A DNA stretch of 24,349 bases from JAOTYV01 sp041557595 (lineage in GTDB: Bacteria; Pseudomonadota; Alphaproteobacteria; UBA8366): assembly GCA_041557595.1 (NCBI GenBank), contig JBFFGE010000058.1, forward strand, positions 1 to 24,349. Direction: 5' to 3'. The notes beneath the pieces are model-generated. The model was not told the origin of the DNA, searched no databases, and saw only the letters and a program-made list of their open reading frames with translations. Below are positions 14,296 to 22,692 of this stretch, piece by piece (positions within the stretch are counted from its first letter, which is position 1; each line of letters starts with the position of its first letter). The translations under genes were made by a program, and so were the position numbers.

Positions 14296-15822
14296 GTGAG
14301 CGAAAGCCTCGCCCCCGGCGGCGAGAAGCATGCCCCGTCGCTTTTCTGGATAACCATATCCGTTTGCCTGGCGGCGGGCATGCAATCGATGGATACATTC
14401 GTCGCCGGCATCGCCCTGCCCAGCATGATGGGCGCGTTCTCGGCGGCGCATGACGAAGTCGCCTGGGTGCTTACGGCGTTTCTCATCGCCGTGGCCGTAT
14501 TCACGCCGCTCAGCGGCTGGTTGAGCCGGAAGATCGGGCGCAAGCGGCTCCTGCTCATCGCCATCGTCGGATTCGTCGCCGCATCCGTGCTGTCCGGGTT
14601 TTCGGATTCGATCGCGGAGATCGTCCGGGCGCGATTCCTGCAGGGCATGTTCGGCGCCGCCCTCGTTCCGCTGTGCCAGCAAATCCTGCTCGACGCCTAT
14701 CCGCGCGAGCGCCAGGGCATGGCGATGGCCTGGTTCAATATCGGCATGTTGGTCGGGCTGATCGTCGGGCCGTTCCTCGGCGGCTACATCACCGAATATT
14801 ATACGTGGCGGTTCGTCTTTTTCATCAACGTGCCAACCGGATTGGCGGCCTTCACGATGATCTTCATTTTCGTCCGGGAAACCCCCTTGCAGCCCCGGCG
14901 CTTCGACTTCATCGGCTTTCTCGCCCTGGCGACCGCCCTGATCGCCTTTCAGCTCATGCTCGACCGGGGCGAACGTCTGGACTGGTTTAATTCGACCGAG
15001 ATCGTGTTGGAGGCCGGTATCGGCATCGCCGCCTTGTACGTGTTCGTCGTCCATATCGTCACCGCGCGGCAACCATTCGTCGATCCGGCGCTTTTCAAGA
15101 ACCGCAACTTCATCATCGGCATGATCTACATCTTCAGCCTTGCGGTGATGATCTTCGGCTTTCTCGGCATCTTTCCGGGCATGCTGCAAAACCATCTTGG
15201 ATACTCGATTCTGGCATCCGGCATCCTGCTGTCGCCCCGCGGCATGGCCACCTTCGTCGCCTCGCTGGCCGCCGGTATCCTGTTCGCGCGGATCGGGCCG
15301 CGTCCGATCATCGTGGTCGGCCTATCCTGTATTGCGGTTTCGATGTGGCAGATGTCGCAATTCACGCCCGATGTGGATTCGGCGCATGTGCTGATGGCGA
15401 TCTGCATTCAGGGGTTCGGGTTTGGCCTCATGTCGACCACCGCGACCGCCCTGGCGTATATGACGCTGACGCCGGATCTGCGGCCGGACGGCACCGCCTT
15501 CCTGTCGCTCAGCCGCCGCATCGGCGCGAGCATCGGCGTCTCGTTCATTGTCAGCCAGTTCCTGCGCCACACCCAGGCCAATCGCTCGGCGTTGACCGAG
15601 AATGTCAGCCTATACAACGAGCGGCTGCACCATCTGCCGCTTCCCGAGGCCTGGAACATGGGCGAGGCCGCGGGGCTGCACAGCTTTGCGCGCGAAGTGA
15701 CGCGGCAGTCGGAGTTCCTCGCCTATCTCGACGTTTTCCGGCTGCTCGCCGTGATCGTACTGGCGATCCTGCCGCTGGTCATTTTCACGCGCATCGTCAT
15801 AGCCAAGAAGACGAAACCATAG
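14296..15822 (+). CDS. DHA2-family MFS transporter (EmrB/QacA type)
   Basis: A 508-residue inner-membrane protein with about 14 hydrophobic segments, the size and topology of the DHA2 drug:H+ antiporter group. MFS motif A appears as GWLSRKIGRKRLLLI (about 75-89) after TM2, and the antiporter motif C as GLIVGPFLGGYI (about 155-166) in TM5. TM1 carries SMDTFVAGIALPSM, equivalent to the D1 motif LDxTIVNVALP. The start is a GTG at 14296, the only in-frame start before TM1; the ribosome binding site is weak. No EmrA-type periplasmic adaptor is adjacent. It is co-directional with the ICL/PEPM-like gene and could export a product of that pathway, or a toxic compound; the substrate cannot be deduced. 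Confidence 0.85.
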   Translation: MSESLAPGGEKHAPSLFWITISVCLAAGMQSMDTFVAGIALPSMMGAFSAAHDEVAWVLTAFLIAVAVFTPLSGWLSRKIGRKRLLLIAIVGFVAASVLSGFSDSIAEIVRARFLQGMFGAALVPLCQQILLDAYPRERQGMAMAWFNIGMLVGLIVGPFLGGYITEYYTWRFVFFINVPTGLAAFTMIFIFVRETPLQPRRFDFIGFLALATALIAFQLMLDRGERLDWFNSTEIVLEAGIGIAALYVFVVHIVTARQPFVDPALFKNRNFIIGMIYIFSLAVMIFGFLGIFPGMLQNHLGYSILASGILLSPRGMATFVASLAAGILFARIGPRPIIVVGLSCIAVSMWQMSQFTPDVDSAHVLMAICIQGFGFGLMSTTATALAYMTLTPDLRPDGTAFLSLSRRIGASIGVSFIVSQFLRHTQANRSALTENVSLYNERLHHLPLPEAWNMGEAAGLHSFAREVTRQSEFLAYLDVFRLLAVIVLAILPLVIFTRIVIAKKTKP

Positions 15823-15841
15823 GGCCGCAGTGCAATACCCT

Positions 15842-16630
15842 TCAAGGCAGACTGCCGATGGTGCCGAAGACGCCGTGCTTGCGGATATTTCGGCGCATCA
15901 GTTCCACATCGATAACCTGATCGTCGTCGACGTCGAGATTGACCTTGTTGCCGAGCGTCGACACATAACAGGCTTGGGTCGCGCCGTCCTTCGCCTGGAA
16001 GATCAGGTCGTCGATATCGAACCGCGCGACAATGTTGAGGATCAAATCCTCCTTGAGCGCGTCCACACCCTCGCTGACGCCTTCGCCCTGCACCAGCACC
16101 TTCCACGCGCCGGCCTTGAAATAGGCCTCGATCTGGCGAAAGACGTATGACTGGCTGTGCGTCCAATCGTCATGGCCTTTCTGGCCCGCCTCCGCGATGA
16201 CCTCGAGGCCTTCTTCCTTCGCCATCGCGATCAGGGCGCATTTGTCGTCCAGCGGCATGGCGATCTGGGCGCTGGATACCTCGACCGCGTCGCCGCCCAG
16301 GCGTTTGACCTCGCGGTAGAAATCGCGCGACACGCCTTGCAGGAAAGCCGCCTCCGACACGTCGCCCGCGAAAAAGCATTTGGCGTCGTGTTCCTTGTAG
16401 AGAGCGACCTTGCGGGTGATGAAATCTTCGGTCTGCAGGCGATAGGCGCCGATCGCGATCTTCGCCAAATCGATGTAGTCGCCGGCCGATTCCATCAAAT
16501 CCTGTACGCGCGCCAATCCGATGCCGCGGTCGGCGACGATGGTTAGCCCTTGCGCCCGCGGCTTGGCCGGGCGCGGCGCCACGCGAATGAAAGAAAATGC
16601 CTTGTCTTGCAATTCGGTCGTGCCCGTCAT
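15842..16630 (-). CDS. ComA (phosphosulfolactate synthase) family protein, divergent active site
   Basis: A 262-residue TIM-barrel of the ComA family (phosphosulfolactate synthase adds sulfite to phosphoenolpyruvate, first step of coenzyme M and sulfolactate synthesis). Similarity to archaeal ComA runs through QGLTIVADRGIG, AGDYIDLAKIAIG, KLGGDAVEVSS, GLEVIAEAGQKG and the C-terminal LMRRNIRKHGVFG. The diagnostic KFGWGTS of ComA is here KIAIGAY (57-63), PGGT is AGDV (88-91) and the IEGRES segment is VQGEGV, so true phosphosulfolactate synthase activity is doubtful. The frame is open to 16771, but GGGAGG sits six bases before the ATG at 16630. It converges with the MFS gene and diverges from the CoA transferase; ComB/ComC homologues are not in the window. 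Confidence 0.78.
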   Translation of the reverse strand: MTGTTELQDKAFSFIRVAPRPAKPRAQGLTIVADRGIGLARVQDLMESAGDYIDLAKIAIGAYRLQTEDFITRKVALYKEHDAKCFFAGDVSEAAFLQGVSRDFYREVKRLGGDAVEVSSAQIAMPLDDKCALIAMAKEEGLEVIAEAGQKGHDDWTHSQSYVFRQIEAYFKAGAWKVLVQGEGVSEGVDALKEDLILNIVARFDIDDLIFQAKDGATQACYVSTLGNKVNLDVDDDQVIDVELMRRNIRKHGVFGTIGSLP

Positions 16631-16788
16631 GGGCATCCTCCCGTCCATTATCTTGTTTTGCGCCCAGATGCGGCGAAACACCCGCTGTGCCGAGGTTTTC
16701 GCCGAGAGCGCGGATTGATGGTAATCTGCCGCGCGCCCGCGCCGGGCACAATATTTGGCGAATATTTTCACGGAGTTCGAAGCGAAAA

Positions 16789-18003
16789 ATGACCGACACG
16801 GAAAACCCCGGCGCCATGCCGCTCGCCGGCATCCGCGTGCTCGATTTGACCGCCATTATCGCCGGTCCGTTCTGCACAACCATGTTGGCGGATATGGGGG
16901 CTGACGTGGTCAAGCTGGAGCGCGCCGACCGCGGCGACGACACGCGCACCGCGACACGCTACGAAGGACGCGACGGGCATGAAGATTATTTCAACGCCGT
17001 CAATCGGTCGAAAAAGAGCATCGCGCTCGACCTAAAGAAACCGGCGGCGCGGGCGGCGGCGCGGGCGCTGGCGGAAAAAGCCGATGTGGTTGTCGAGAAT
17101 TTCAAGCCCGGCACGGCCGCCCGCCTCGGCATGGGATGGGACGATCTGCGGCCGATCAATCCGTCGCTGGTCTATTGCTCGATTTCGGGATTTGGCCAGA
17201 GCGGTCCGGCGCGCGACCGTCTCGCACTCGACCCGGTGATCCAGGCGGTTTCCGGAATGATGAGCATCACCGGCGAGCCGGAGGGCGAGCCGATGCTGGT
17301 CGGCACCTCGATCGCCGATGTGCTGTCGGGCATGTATGCGGCGTATGCGGTCGCCGCGGCGCTGAACGGCGTCCGGCGCGACGGCAAGGGCCGTTATATC
17401 GACCTCAGCATGCAGGCTGCCGCAATCGGCGCTTTGAGCAGCCGCATGGGCGAGACGCTGCAGGCGGGGCTCCTGCCGAAAAGGATGGGCAACGAGAACC
17501 CGATGCGGGTTCCGGCGAATGCCTACCCGACCCGGGACGGAAAATTCATGCACGTCATTCTGCTCAACCAGGATCATTGGGCGCCGTTCTGCCGCGCTGT
17601 CGAGCGCCCGGACTGGCTCGACGATCCGCGCTTCGCGACACCGGCAAGCCGGGTCGACAACCGCGATACGATGAACGCGGCGATCACAGCGGAGTTCGAG
17701 AAACACTCCGTCGCACATTGGAGCGAAAGGCTGGAAGCCGAACGCATTCCCTTCGCCCCGGTGCAGAATTACGAAGAGGCGCTGAGCGACCCGCAGATTG
17801 TGCATCGCGGCCTCGTACGGACGCTCGATCATCCCCTATCGGGGCCGATCCGGGTGGTCGGCCCGCCCTGGCGCATCGACAACACCGACACGCCGATGCA
17901 ATCGCCGCCGCTGCTCGGCCAGGATACGGACGCGGTGCTGCGGGATTGGCTCGGCTGGGAAACGCCGGACATCGAACGCCTGAAACGGGATGGCGGAGGC
18001 TGA
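16789..18003 (+). CDS. CaiB/BaiF family (class III) CoA transferase
   Basis: A 404-residue family III CoA transferase, moving CoA between carboxylic acids through an aspartyl-CoA thioester. The N-terminus PLAGIRVLDLTAIIAGPFCT (11-30) and ADMGADVVKLERADRGD (34-50) are diagnostic, as are NRSKKSIALDLK (72-83), VVVENFKPGTAARLGMGWDDL (about 100-120), and YCSISGFGQSGP (129-140). The catalytic Asp is probably Asp177 in TSIADVLSGMYAA. The ORF runs back to 16597 but the ATG at 16789 starts the family sequence; GGAG lies 13 bases upstream, a long spacing. Divergent from the ComA-like gene across about 158 bases. The acid used is unknown; carnitine, formyl or 2-methylacyl substrates are all possible. 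Confidence 0.9.
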   Translation: MTDTENPGAMPLAGIRVLDLTAIIAGPFCTTMLADMGADVVKLERADRGDDTRTATRYEGRDGHEDYFNAVNRSKKSIALDLKKPAARAAARALAEKADVVVENFKPGTAARLGMGWDDLRPINPSLVYCSISGFGQSGPARDRLALDPVIQAVSGMMSITGEPEGEPMLVGTSIADVLSGMYAAYAVAAALNGVRRDGKGRYIDLSMQAAAIGALSSRMGETLQAGLLPKRMGNENPMRVPANAYPTRDGKFMHVILLNQDHWAPFCRAVERPDWLDDPRFATPASRVDNRDTMNAAITAEFEKHSVAHWSERLEAERIPFAPVQNYEEALSDPQIVHRGLVRTLDHPLSGPIRVVGPPWRIDNTDTPMQSPPLLGQDTDAVLRDWLGWETPDIERLKRDGGG

Positions 18004-18020
18004 GCGGCCTACGCCCTGCC

Positions 18021-18110
18021 TAGACCATTTCTTGTTTAAATTGACTCATATGAAATGGTCTATCTCCCGGATTTCACGCAAATACGTCGTCGCGAACCGT
18101 TTCGGTTCGC
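18021..18110. repeat. Compound palindromic element between convergent genes
   Basis: TAGACCATTTC (18021-18031) and GAAATGGTCTA (18052-18062) form an 11-base perfect inverted repeat around a 20-base AT-rich loop. About 30 bases on, GCGAACCG (18092-18099) and CGGTTCGC (18103-18110) form a second perfect 8-base hairpin with a TTT loop. The two lie in the gap between the CoA transferase and DM13 genes. The layout resembles small dispersed palindromic elements of alphaproteobacteria, but only one copy is present here, so it may simply be a bidirectional terminator. Confidence 0.5.
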
Positions 18111-18122
18111 TCGGGATTTGCT

Positions 18123-18608
18123 CTAATTCCCGAACGCCAGATCGGCGGGTGAGATCAGCACGCTGAAATGCTCGCACCAGATGACCACGCTCGCATAGTC
18201 CTTCAGATTGATGCCGTCGGGGACGCGGTATTTCTGGCTGCCTTTGAACGCGCGCAACCGGCCGAGGTCGACGAACATCGTCTCCTTCACATCCGACGAC
18301 TGGCGAATATTTCCTTTCGGCACGAGGTAGACATGAAACTTGGGTCCGGGGCCGACTTCGAAATCCTGTTCGAGATGGACGACGTCCTCGTAGACCGTAA
18401 CCTTTCCCTTGCCGTAGTGGACGGGATCGGACGGATTGGCGTGAATGAAGGTGCCGTGCGCCACGCGCGTGGTGCGCTCCTCGGCGGTCAGCGTGTCCAT
18501 CGCCTCGGGCGGCGGAAAGACGAACGGATAGACAAAGAACCCGACGGCAACGCCGAATGCCGTCCCCAGAATGCCGCCGACCAAAAATATTACGATCGCC
18601 CGCCACAT
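18123..18608 (-). CDS. Membrane-anchored DM13-domain protein
   Basis: A 161-residue protein starting with one transmembrane segment (AIVIFLVGGILGTAFGVAVG, about 4-23) followed by a domain outside the membrane. The DM13 pattern is visible from AHGTFIHAN (about 49-57) through YEDVVHLEQDFEVGPGPKF HVYLV, TMFVDLGRLRAFKGSQKYRV and YASVVIWCEHFSVLISPADL, with the conserved Cys in WCEHF. DM13 is a small domain proposed to take part in redox or electron-transfer chemistry in extracytoplasmic proteins. The frame is open to 18731, but GGGAGG lies eight bases before the ATG at 18606-18608. It follows the VWA gene on the same strand after 159 bases; a regulon link with the ECF sigma factor is possible but untested. 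Confidence 0.8.
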   Translation of the reverse strand: MWRAIVIFLVGGILGTAFGVAVGFFVYPFVFPPPEAMDTLTAEERTTRVAHGTFIHANPSDPVHYGKGKVTVYEDVVHLEQDFEVGPGPKFHVYLVPKGNIRQSSDVKETMFVDLGRLRAFKGSQKYRVPDGINLKDYASVVIWCEHFSVLISPADLAFGN

Positions 18609-18767
18609 ATGAAATACCTCCCGCGCTACTCGCTCAGAAACACCGGACCGAAAGCTACCTGAATGTTCCGGAAACGAACAGGGCGCGATTCCCCTTGGAA
18701 AACGGTCGGCGGAGCGGCGCGTCGATGACACGCCGCCCCGCGGCCCTTTCGCAACCTGAACTGGAAA

Positions 18768-20927
18768 CTATTTCCCCGATCGCCCGGACACCGAGCGGGC
18801 GAGCCGCACCAGGTTGACGAACTCGGCGCGGTAGCCGAACGGGTCGTCGCCCTTGGCCGTGTTCGCAAGTGCGATCACGTCGTCATAGGTGTACCCGCCC
18901 GTGTACTTGCCGCCCTTCAGGATCTGACCGAACGCCGCCACCGCGGTCGCCCAGCGCGTCTCGCGTGCCTGGAGCGCAGTGGCGCCCCTTGCGTCACTTG
19001 AAATCTCATTGGCGATTTCATTGGCGGTGGTGATCGGCGTCGAGATCAGCGTGGACTTGTCCTGATTCGGCAGCTTGTAGCGGATCTTCAGGAAAGCGTA
19101 CTCCGCGCCGAATTTGGTCGCCGGTTTCTTGGCCGCTTCGGCCGAGCGATAGCGGCTGGCGCCGATCATCGGCTCGCCGCCCTCGACCGGCGTGATCTCG
19201 TAGATCGCGGTGACCGTGTGCCCGGCGCCGATATCGCCCGCATCGACCTTGTCGTTCTTGAAATCCTCGCGCTTGAGCGCACGGGTCTCGTAACCGATCA
19301 GGCGGTATTCGGCGACGGTGGCCGGGTTGAACTCCACCTGGAGCTTCACATCCTTGGCGATCGGGAACAGTGTCGAGGACGCTTCCTCGACCAGCACCTT
19401 GCGCGCTTCGTTCAGCGTATCGATATGGGCTGCCACGCCATTGCCATTCTGCGCCAGGGTCTGCATCAGGTGATCGTTCAGATTGCCCTGGCCGAAGCCG
19501 AACACCGACAGGAAGACGCCCGTCTTGCGCTTGCGCTCGACAAAGCCCTTGAGCTCTTCGCGATTGGTAATGCCGACGTTGAAATCGCCGTCGGTCGCCA
19601 GGATCACGCGGTTGACCGCCTTCTTGTCGAAGGTGGATTGCGCGAGCGCATAGGCCTGGCGGATGCCCGCCGCCCCCGCGGTCGACCCGCCGGCGCGCAG
19701 CTTGTCGAGCGCCGCCAGGATCTTGTGCTTCTCGGCAGCTTTGGTCGGCTCCAGCACCGTGCCGGCCGCGCCCGCATAGACGACGATGGCAACCGTGTCG
19801 TCCGGCTTCAACGTATCCAGCAGCAGCTTCAGGGAGTTGATCATCAGCGGCAGCTTGTCCGGCGCGTTCATCGACCCGGACACGTCGAGCAGGAACACCA
19901 GATTGCTGCGCGGCTTCACATCCGCGTCGATGTCATAACCCTTGATGCCGATATGGATCAGCTTGTTGCCCTTCTTCCACGGGCTCGGCGTCACGCTGAC
20001 CGACGGATGGAACGGCCGCTCGCGCGACGCGGGCAACGGATAGGCATAGTCGAAATAATTGACCAGTTCCTCGATCCGGATCGCATTCTTTTGCGGCAGG
20101 ACGCCCCGGTTCAATTGCCGGCGCATGAAGGAATAGGAAGCGGTGTCGACATCGACCGAGAAGGTCGAGACCGGCGCGTCGCCGACGCGCTTGATCTCGT
20201 TCTCGACGAATTGCCGAAACTGATCGCGGCCCACATCCTTGTAGTACCGCCCCGACGCTTCATCGGCCGGATGCAGTTTGCGCTGGCCGACCGCTTTTCT
20301 CGCAATGCGGCTCCGCTCCGCGAGGCGGTCGACCCTACCCTCGCTCGCCGCGCCATACGCGATTCTCGGCGGCGGCGATTGCAATATTGCCGCAACCGGC
20401 GGCTGAACCGGCTTGGGTTTGGCGGGCCGGGCGACCGGCGTTTCCTCGGGCCGGGCGGTTTTCAGCATGAGATCGCCCTTCGCGAAATTCTCCCGCTCTT
20501 TCTTCTCGTCGGAGGCCGGTGCGCGATCGCTGGACTTCGGAGGCTGTGCGGTGTCCCCTTCCGATTTCAGCTGATTGGCCCCTTTGCGGCCGTCCAGAAT
20601 TCCTTGCGTTCGCCGCTCGGCGCCGTCACCGAAAGACAATCCTCTGTCCTTGGCGACGTCGTATGTCACGACGGCGAGCACCACGGTCATCGCGGTCGCC
20701 ATGCCGCCGAATAAATGCCACTTCTTCATGGGTCGTCTCCCGGATCGATTGTTGGATCGACCTGTGAGACGACCGAGCAGACCAACTCCTTGGCGATTTT
20801 TTTCCTTGTCGCGCTGAGCCTCGTCGAATGCGCCAAGTGCCAGGTTCATCGCCCGCTTGCGCGCATTCTCATCCGCCGCCGGAACGTCATCCGCCTTCAG
20901 AATGTCCTTCAATTGCCGTTCATCCAT
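18768..20927 (-). CDS. Transmembrane VWA-domain protein with anti-sigma-like N-terminus
   Basis: A 719-residue single-pass protein. Residues 1-66 are a charged cytoplasmic segment resembling small anti-sigma domains (DERQLKDILKADDVPAADENARKRAMNLALGAFDEA pattern, described not scored). A transmembrane helix follows at about 70-90 (HLFGGMATAMTVVLAVVTY). A Pro/Lys-rich linker (about 120-190) leads to the N-terminal flanking domain (FSVDVDTASYSFMRRQLNRG, IRIEELVNYF) and a von Willebrand A domain with an intact MIDAS: DVSGS (348-352), Thr416 and Asp446 (ATDGDFN). A C-terminal YfbK-type domain ends the protein. The start overlaps the sigma factor gene by 8 bases (ATGGATGA), so translation is coupled. 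It is probably an extracytoplasmic sensor that holds the sigma factor; this is inference from gene order and the N-terminal segment. Confidence 0.82.
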   Translation of the reverse strand: MDERQLKDILKADDVPAADENARKRAMNLALGAFDEAQRDKEKNRQGVGLLGRLTGRSNNRSGRRPMKKWHLFGGMATAMTVVLAVVTYDVAKDRGLSFGDGAERRTQGILDGRKGANQLKSEGDTAQPPKSSDRAPASDEKKERENFAKGDLMLKTARPEETPVARPAKPKPVQPPVAAILQSPPPRIAYGAASEGRVDRLAERSRIARKAVGQRKLHPADEASGRYYKDVGRDQFRQFVENEIKRVGDAPVSTFSVDVDTASYSFMRRQLNRGVLPQKNAIRIEELVNYFDYAYPLPASRERPFHPSVSVTPSPWKKGNKLIHIGIKGYDIDADVKPRSNLVFLLDVSGSMNAPDKLPLMINSLKLLLDTLKPDDTVAIVVYAGAAGTVLEPTKAAEKHKILAALDKLRAGGSTAGAAGIRQAYALAQSTFDKKAVNRVILATDGDFNVGITNREELKGFVERKRKTGVFLSVFGFGQGNLNDHLMQTLAQNGNGVAAHIDTLNEARKVLVEEASSTLFPIAKDVKLQVEFNPATVAEYRLIGYETRALKREDFKNDKVDAGDIGAGHTVTAIYEITPVEGGEPMIGASRYRSAEAAKKPATKFGAEYAFLKIRYKLPNQDKSTLISTPITTANEIANEISSDARGATALQARETRWATAVAAFGQILKGGKYTGGYTYDDVIALANTAKGDDPFGYRAEFVNLVRLARSVSGRSGK

Positions 20928-21462
20928 AACGGCACTCCTGTGCTTGAAAGGATTGCAGTTTCTTGCGGGCTTCGTGGATGTACCAGGAAACGGTGCTTTC
21001 CTTGCACGCCATGACTGTCGCCGCTTCGCGATGGCTCATCCCCGCGCTGAAAACGAGATAGAGCGCCTCTTTCTCCTTTTCAGGGAGACGGTGCACATAG
21101 GCCATGATCTGCCGCGCAAACACCTTGCCATCGCCCGCGGGAGCCTCGGCGGGTTCGGCCACCGAGTCGATATTCGTGGTCTTGTTACGCACGCGCCCCT
21201 TCACCCAATCCTTCGCCGTGTTGATCACCAAAGGGTAGAGCCAGGTCAGAAACGCCGATTCGAAGCGAAACCGGTCGATCGACCGCGCCAGCTTGATACA
21301 CGCGTTCTGCGTAATATCCTCGGCATCGGCCTTATCGCCGCACCATTTGTAGGCGATCCGGAAGATGACGTCGTAATAGCTGCGCAACAACGCTTCGAAC
21401 GCCGCCCGATCGCCGCTTTGCGCCTGTTTTATCAGGGTATTTTCGTCCACCGGTTCCGTCAT
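20920..21462 (-). CDS. ECF-family RNA polymerase sigma factor
   Basis: A 180-residue group IV sigma factor. Region 2 is seen in GDRAAFEALLRSYYDVIFRIAYKWCGDKADAEDITQNACIKLARSIDRFR (about 17-66), including the DAEDITQ -10 recognition helix, followed by FLTWLYPLVINTAKDW. A linker rich in acidic and Ala residues leads to region 4 (about 124-170), with LPEKEKEALYLVFSAGMSHREAATVM and the recognition helix KESTVSWYIHEARKKLQ. The gene heads a two-gene unit and overlaps the following VWA gene by eight bases. The upstream gap has a terminator for the preceding gene, then AT-rich DNA; a GGATTCC...CGTC pair is present on the minus strand but with non-standard spacing, so autoregulation is unproven. Confidence 0.92.
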   Translation of the reverse strand: MTEPVDENTLIKQAQSGDRAAFEALLRSYYDVIFRIAYKWCGDKADAEDITQNACIKLARSIDRFRFESAFLTWLYPLVINTAKDWVKGRVRNKTTNIDSVAEPAEAPAGDGKVFARQIMAYVHRLPEKEKEALYLVFSAGMSHREAATVMACKESTVSWYIHEARKKLQSFQAQECRYG

Positions 21463-21549
21463 CGAGGGGCCCTGGCTTGCTTTCCTGCCGGTTAGACGAT
21501 GATGCGCTCGGAATCCTTGGAAAATTCTTTAAAAATATTCGTCAGCCAC

Positions 21550-21571
21550 AAAAAAGGCTCCGATGCGAGCC
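21550..21571 (-). terminator. Rho-independent terminator of the PanE-like gene
   Basis: On the minus strand GGCTC (21567-21571) pairs with GAGCC (21556-21560) around a 6-base loop and is followed by six T (21550-21555). It lies 15 bases beyond the stop of the PanE-like gene and separates it from the sigma factor transcript. The stem is short but GC-rich. Confidence 0.65.
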
Positions 21572-21585
21572 CCGCCGCGCCCGTC

Positions 21586-22638
21586 TCAGATCCGGGCGAC
21601 AACGTCCCTGCTGGCCGGAATTTCGCCATTTTCGACCCGCTTGACCGCCTCCACCAGCGCACTGTTCGCCGGTGTCGCAATCCCTGCCGCCTCGCCCTTG
21701 GCGGCGACAAAGCCGTTGATCAGCTCGATTTCGGTCCGGCGGCCCTTGGCCATGTCCTGGCCCATCGATGGACGCTGCGCGTCGTTGCGCTTCCTATTGC
21801 CTTCATCCATCGCTTCGTCGACCCGTTTCCGGGCGGCATTGTTTCCTTCGACCGCGCCGACGATATCCTCGGGCGCCATCCCCGCCACCTTCTCCAGCCG
21901 GTAGCCGAGCGCCCAGCCGACCCGGACCGCTTCCGCACCGATGCGGAGCGCGATATCCCGCGTCACCGGATCGGAATCCCGCTCCCGGCCGCTCATCCCC
22001 GAGGCGGCCGACAACCCGTTCCGCATGCTGTTGACGATCAGTTTGGTCCAACGCTCGCCCCAGAGGTTGGTGGTCACCATGGAGGTGTCGGCGCATTTCA
22101 TCAATTCGGAGACTTCCCGCGCGCGCGGCGTGACGCGGCCGTGCATTTCGCCGACCCGGAAAACCGCATGATTTTCGTCACCGAGCGGGACGTTGCGCTG
22201 AATATGGCCGGGAGCGACGAGTTCGGCCGCGATCGTGCTGGCGATGCAGCCGATTGTCTTGTCCGCGCCCACCGTCCGCGCGACCATTTCCTCGTTCATG
22301 CAGTTCTGCAGCGAAACCACGTAGCCGTCCGGCGCCAGATATTGTTTCAGCAGGAAGCACGCCCATTCGGTGTCGTAGGATTTGACGGAACAAAACCCGA
22401 TATCGATCGGCCGGCCTTTCGAGATGTGCTGCATTTCGGTCATATGGATCGCCTTGACCGGAATGGTGACGCATTCCGGCTCGGTCAATCCATCGATCTT
22501 CATGCCCTGCCGGTTCATCCGGTCGACGTGCTCGGGCCAGGGATCGACCAGCGTCACATCCTCGCCCGCCCGGGCCATATGCGCGCCCGCATAGCCGCCG
22601 ATTGCGCCTGCGCCGAAAACGACGATTCGCTTTCCCAT
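21586..22638 (-). CDS. Ketopantoate reductase family protein (PanE/ApbA-like)
   Basis: A 350-residue NADP-dependent oxidoreductase of the 2-dehydropantoate 2-reductase family. The N-terminal Rossmann motif GAGAIGG (9-15) and the following VTLVDPW strand bind NADP(H). The family residues are visible: CSVKSYDT with a substrate-contacting Lys, LQNCMNEE, and the catalytic Lys in ERWTKLIVNSMRNG. The C-terminal helices include RRTEIELINGFVAAKGEAAG, the usual signature before the end. It is longer than E. coli PanE (about 300), so a related 2-oxo acid reductase is possible rather than the pantothenate enzyme. Start at 22638 is chosen over 22653 because GGGAG lies eight bases upstream. It follows the antiporter gene by 54 bases on the same strand. 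Confidence 0.83.
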   Translation of the reverse strand: MGKRIVVFGAGAIGGYAGAHMARAGEDVTLVDPWPEHVDRMNRQGMKIDGLTEPECVTIPVKAIHMTEMQHISKGRPIDIGFCSVKSYDTEWACFLLKQYLAPDGYVVSLQNCMNEEMVARTVGADKTIGCIASTIAAELVAPGHIQRNVPLGDENHAVFRVGEMHGRVTPRAREVSELMKCADTSMVTTNLWGERWTKLIVNSMRNGLSAASGMSGRERDSDPVTRDIALRIGAEAVRVGWALGYRLEKVAGMAPEDIVGAVEGNNAARKRVDEAMDEGNRKRNDAQRPSMGQDMAKGRRTEIELINGFVAAKGEAAGIATPANSALVEAVKRVENGEIPASRDVVARI

Positions 22639-22692
22639 TGCGATGACTCCCACCCTTATTGTGTTTTGCAGGCGGCCCAGCCGCCCGGCGCG

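Noticed and set aside
12000..18000. Coenzyme M or sulfolactate biosynthesis operon
   Set aside because: Only a ComA-family gene is present, with altered motifs; no ComB, ComC, ComD/E or sulfolactate dehydrogenase is in the window.
19218..20714. A 498-codon open frame on the plus strand
   Set aside because: Antisense to the VWA gene, where MIDAS and flanking domains prove the minus-strand frame.
21463..21549. Autoregulated ECF-type promoter upstream of the sigma factor
   Set aside because: A GGATTCC and a CGTC are present on the minus strand, but the spacing (about 12) is shorter than the usual 16-17, so it is not claimed.
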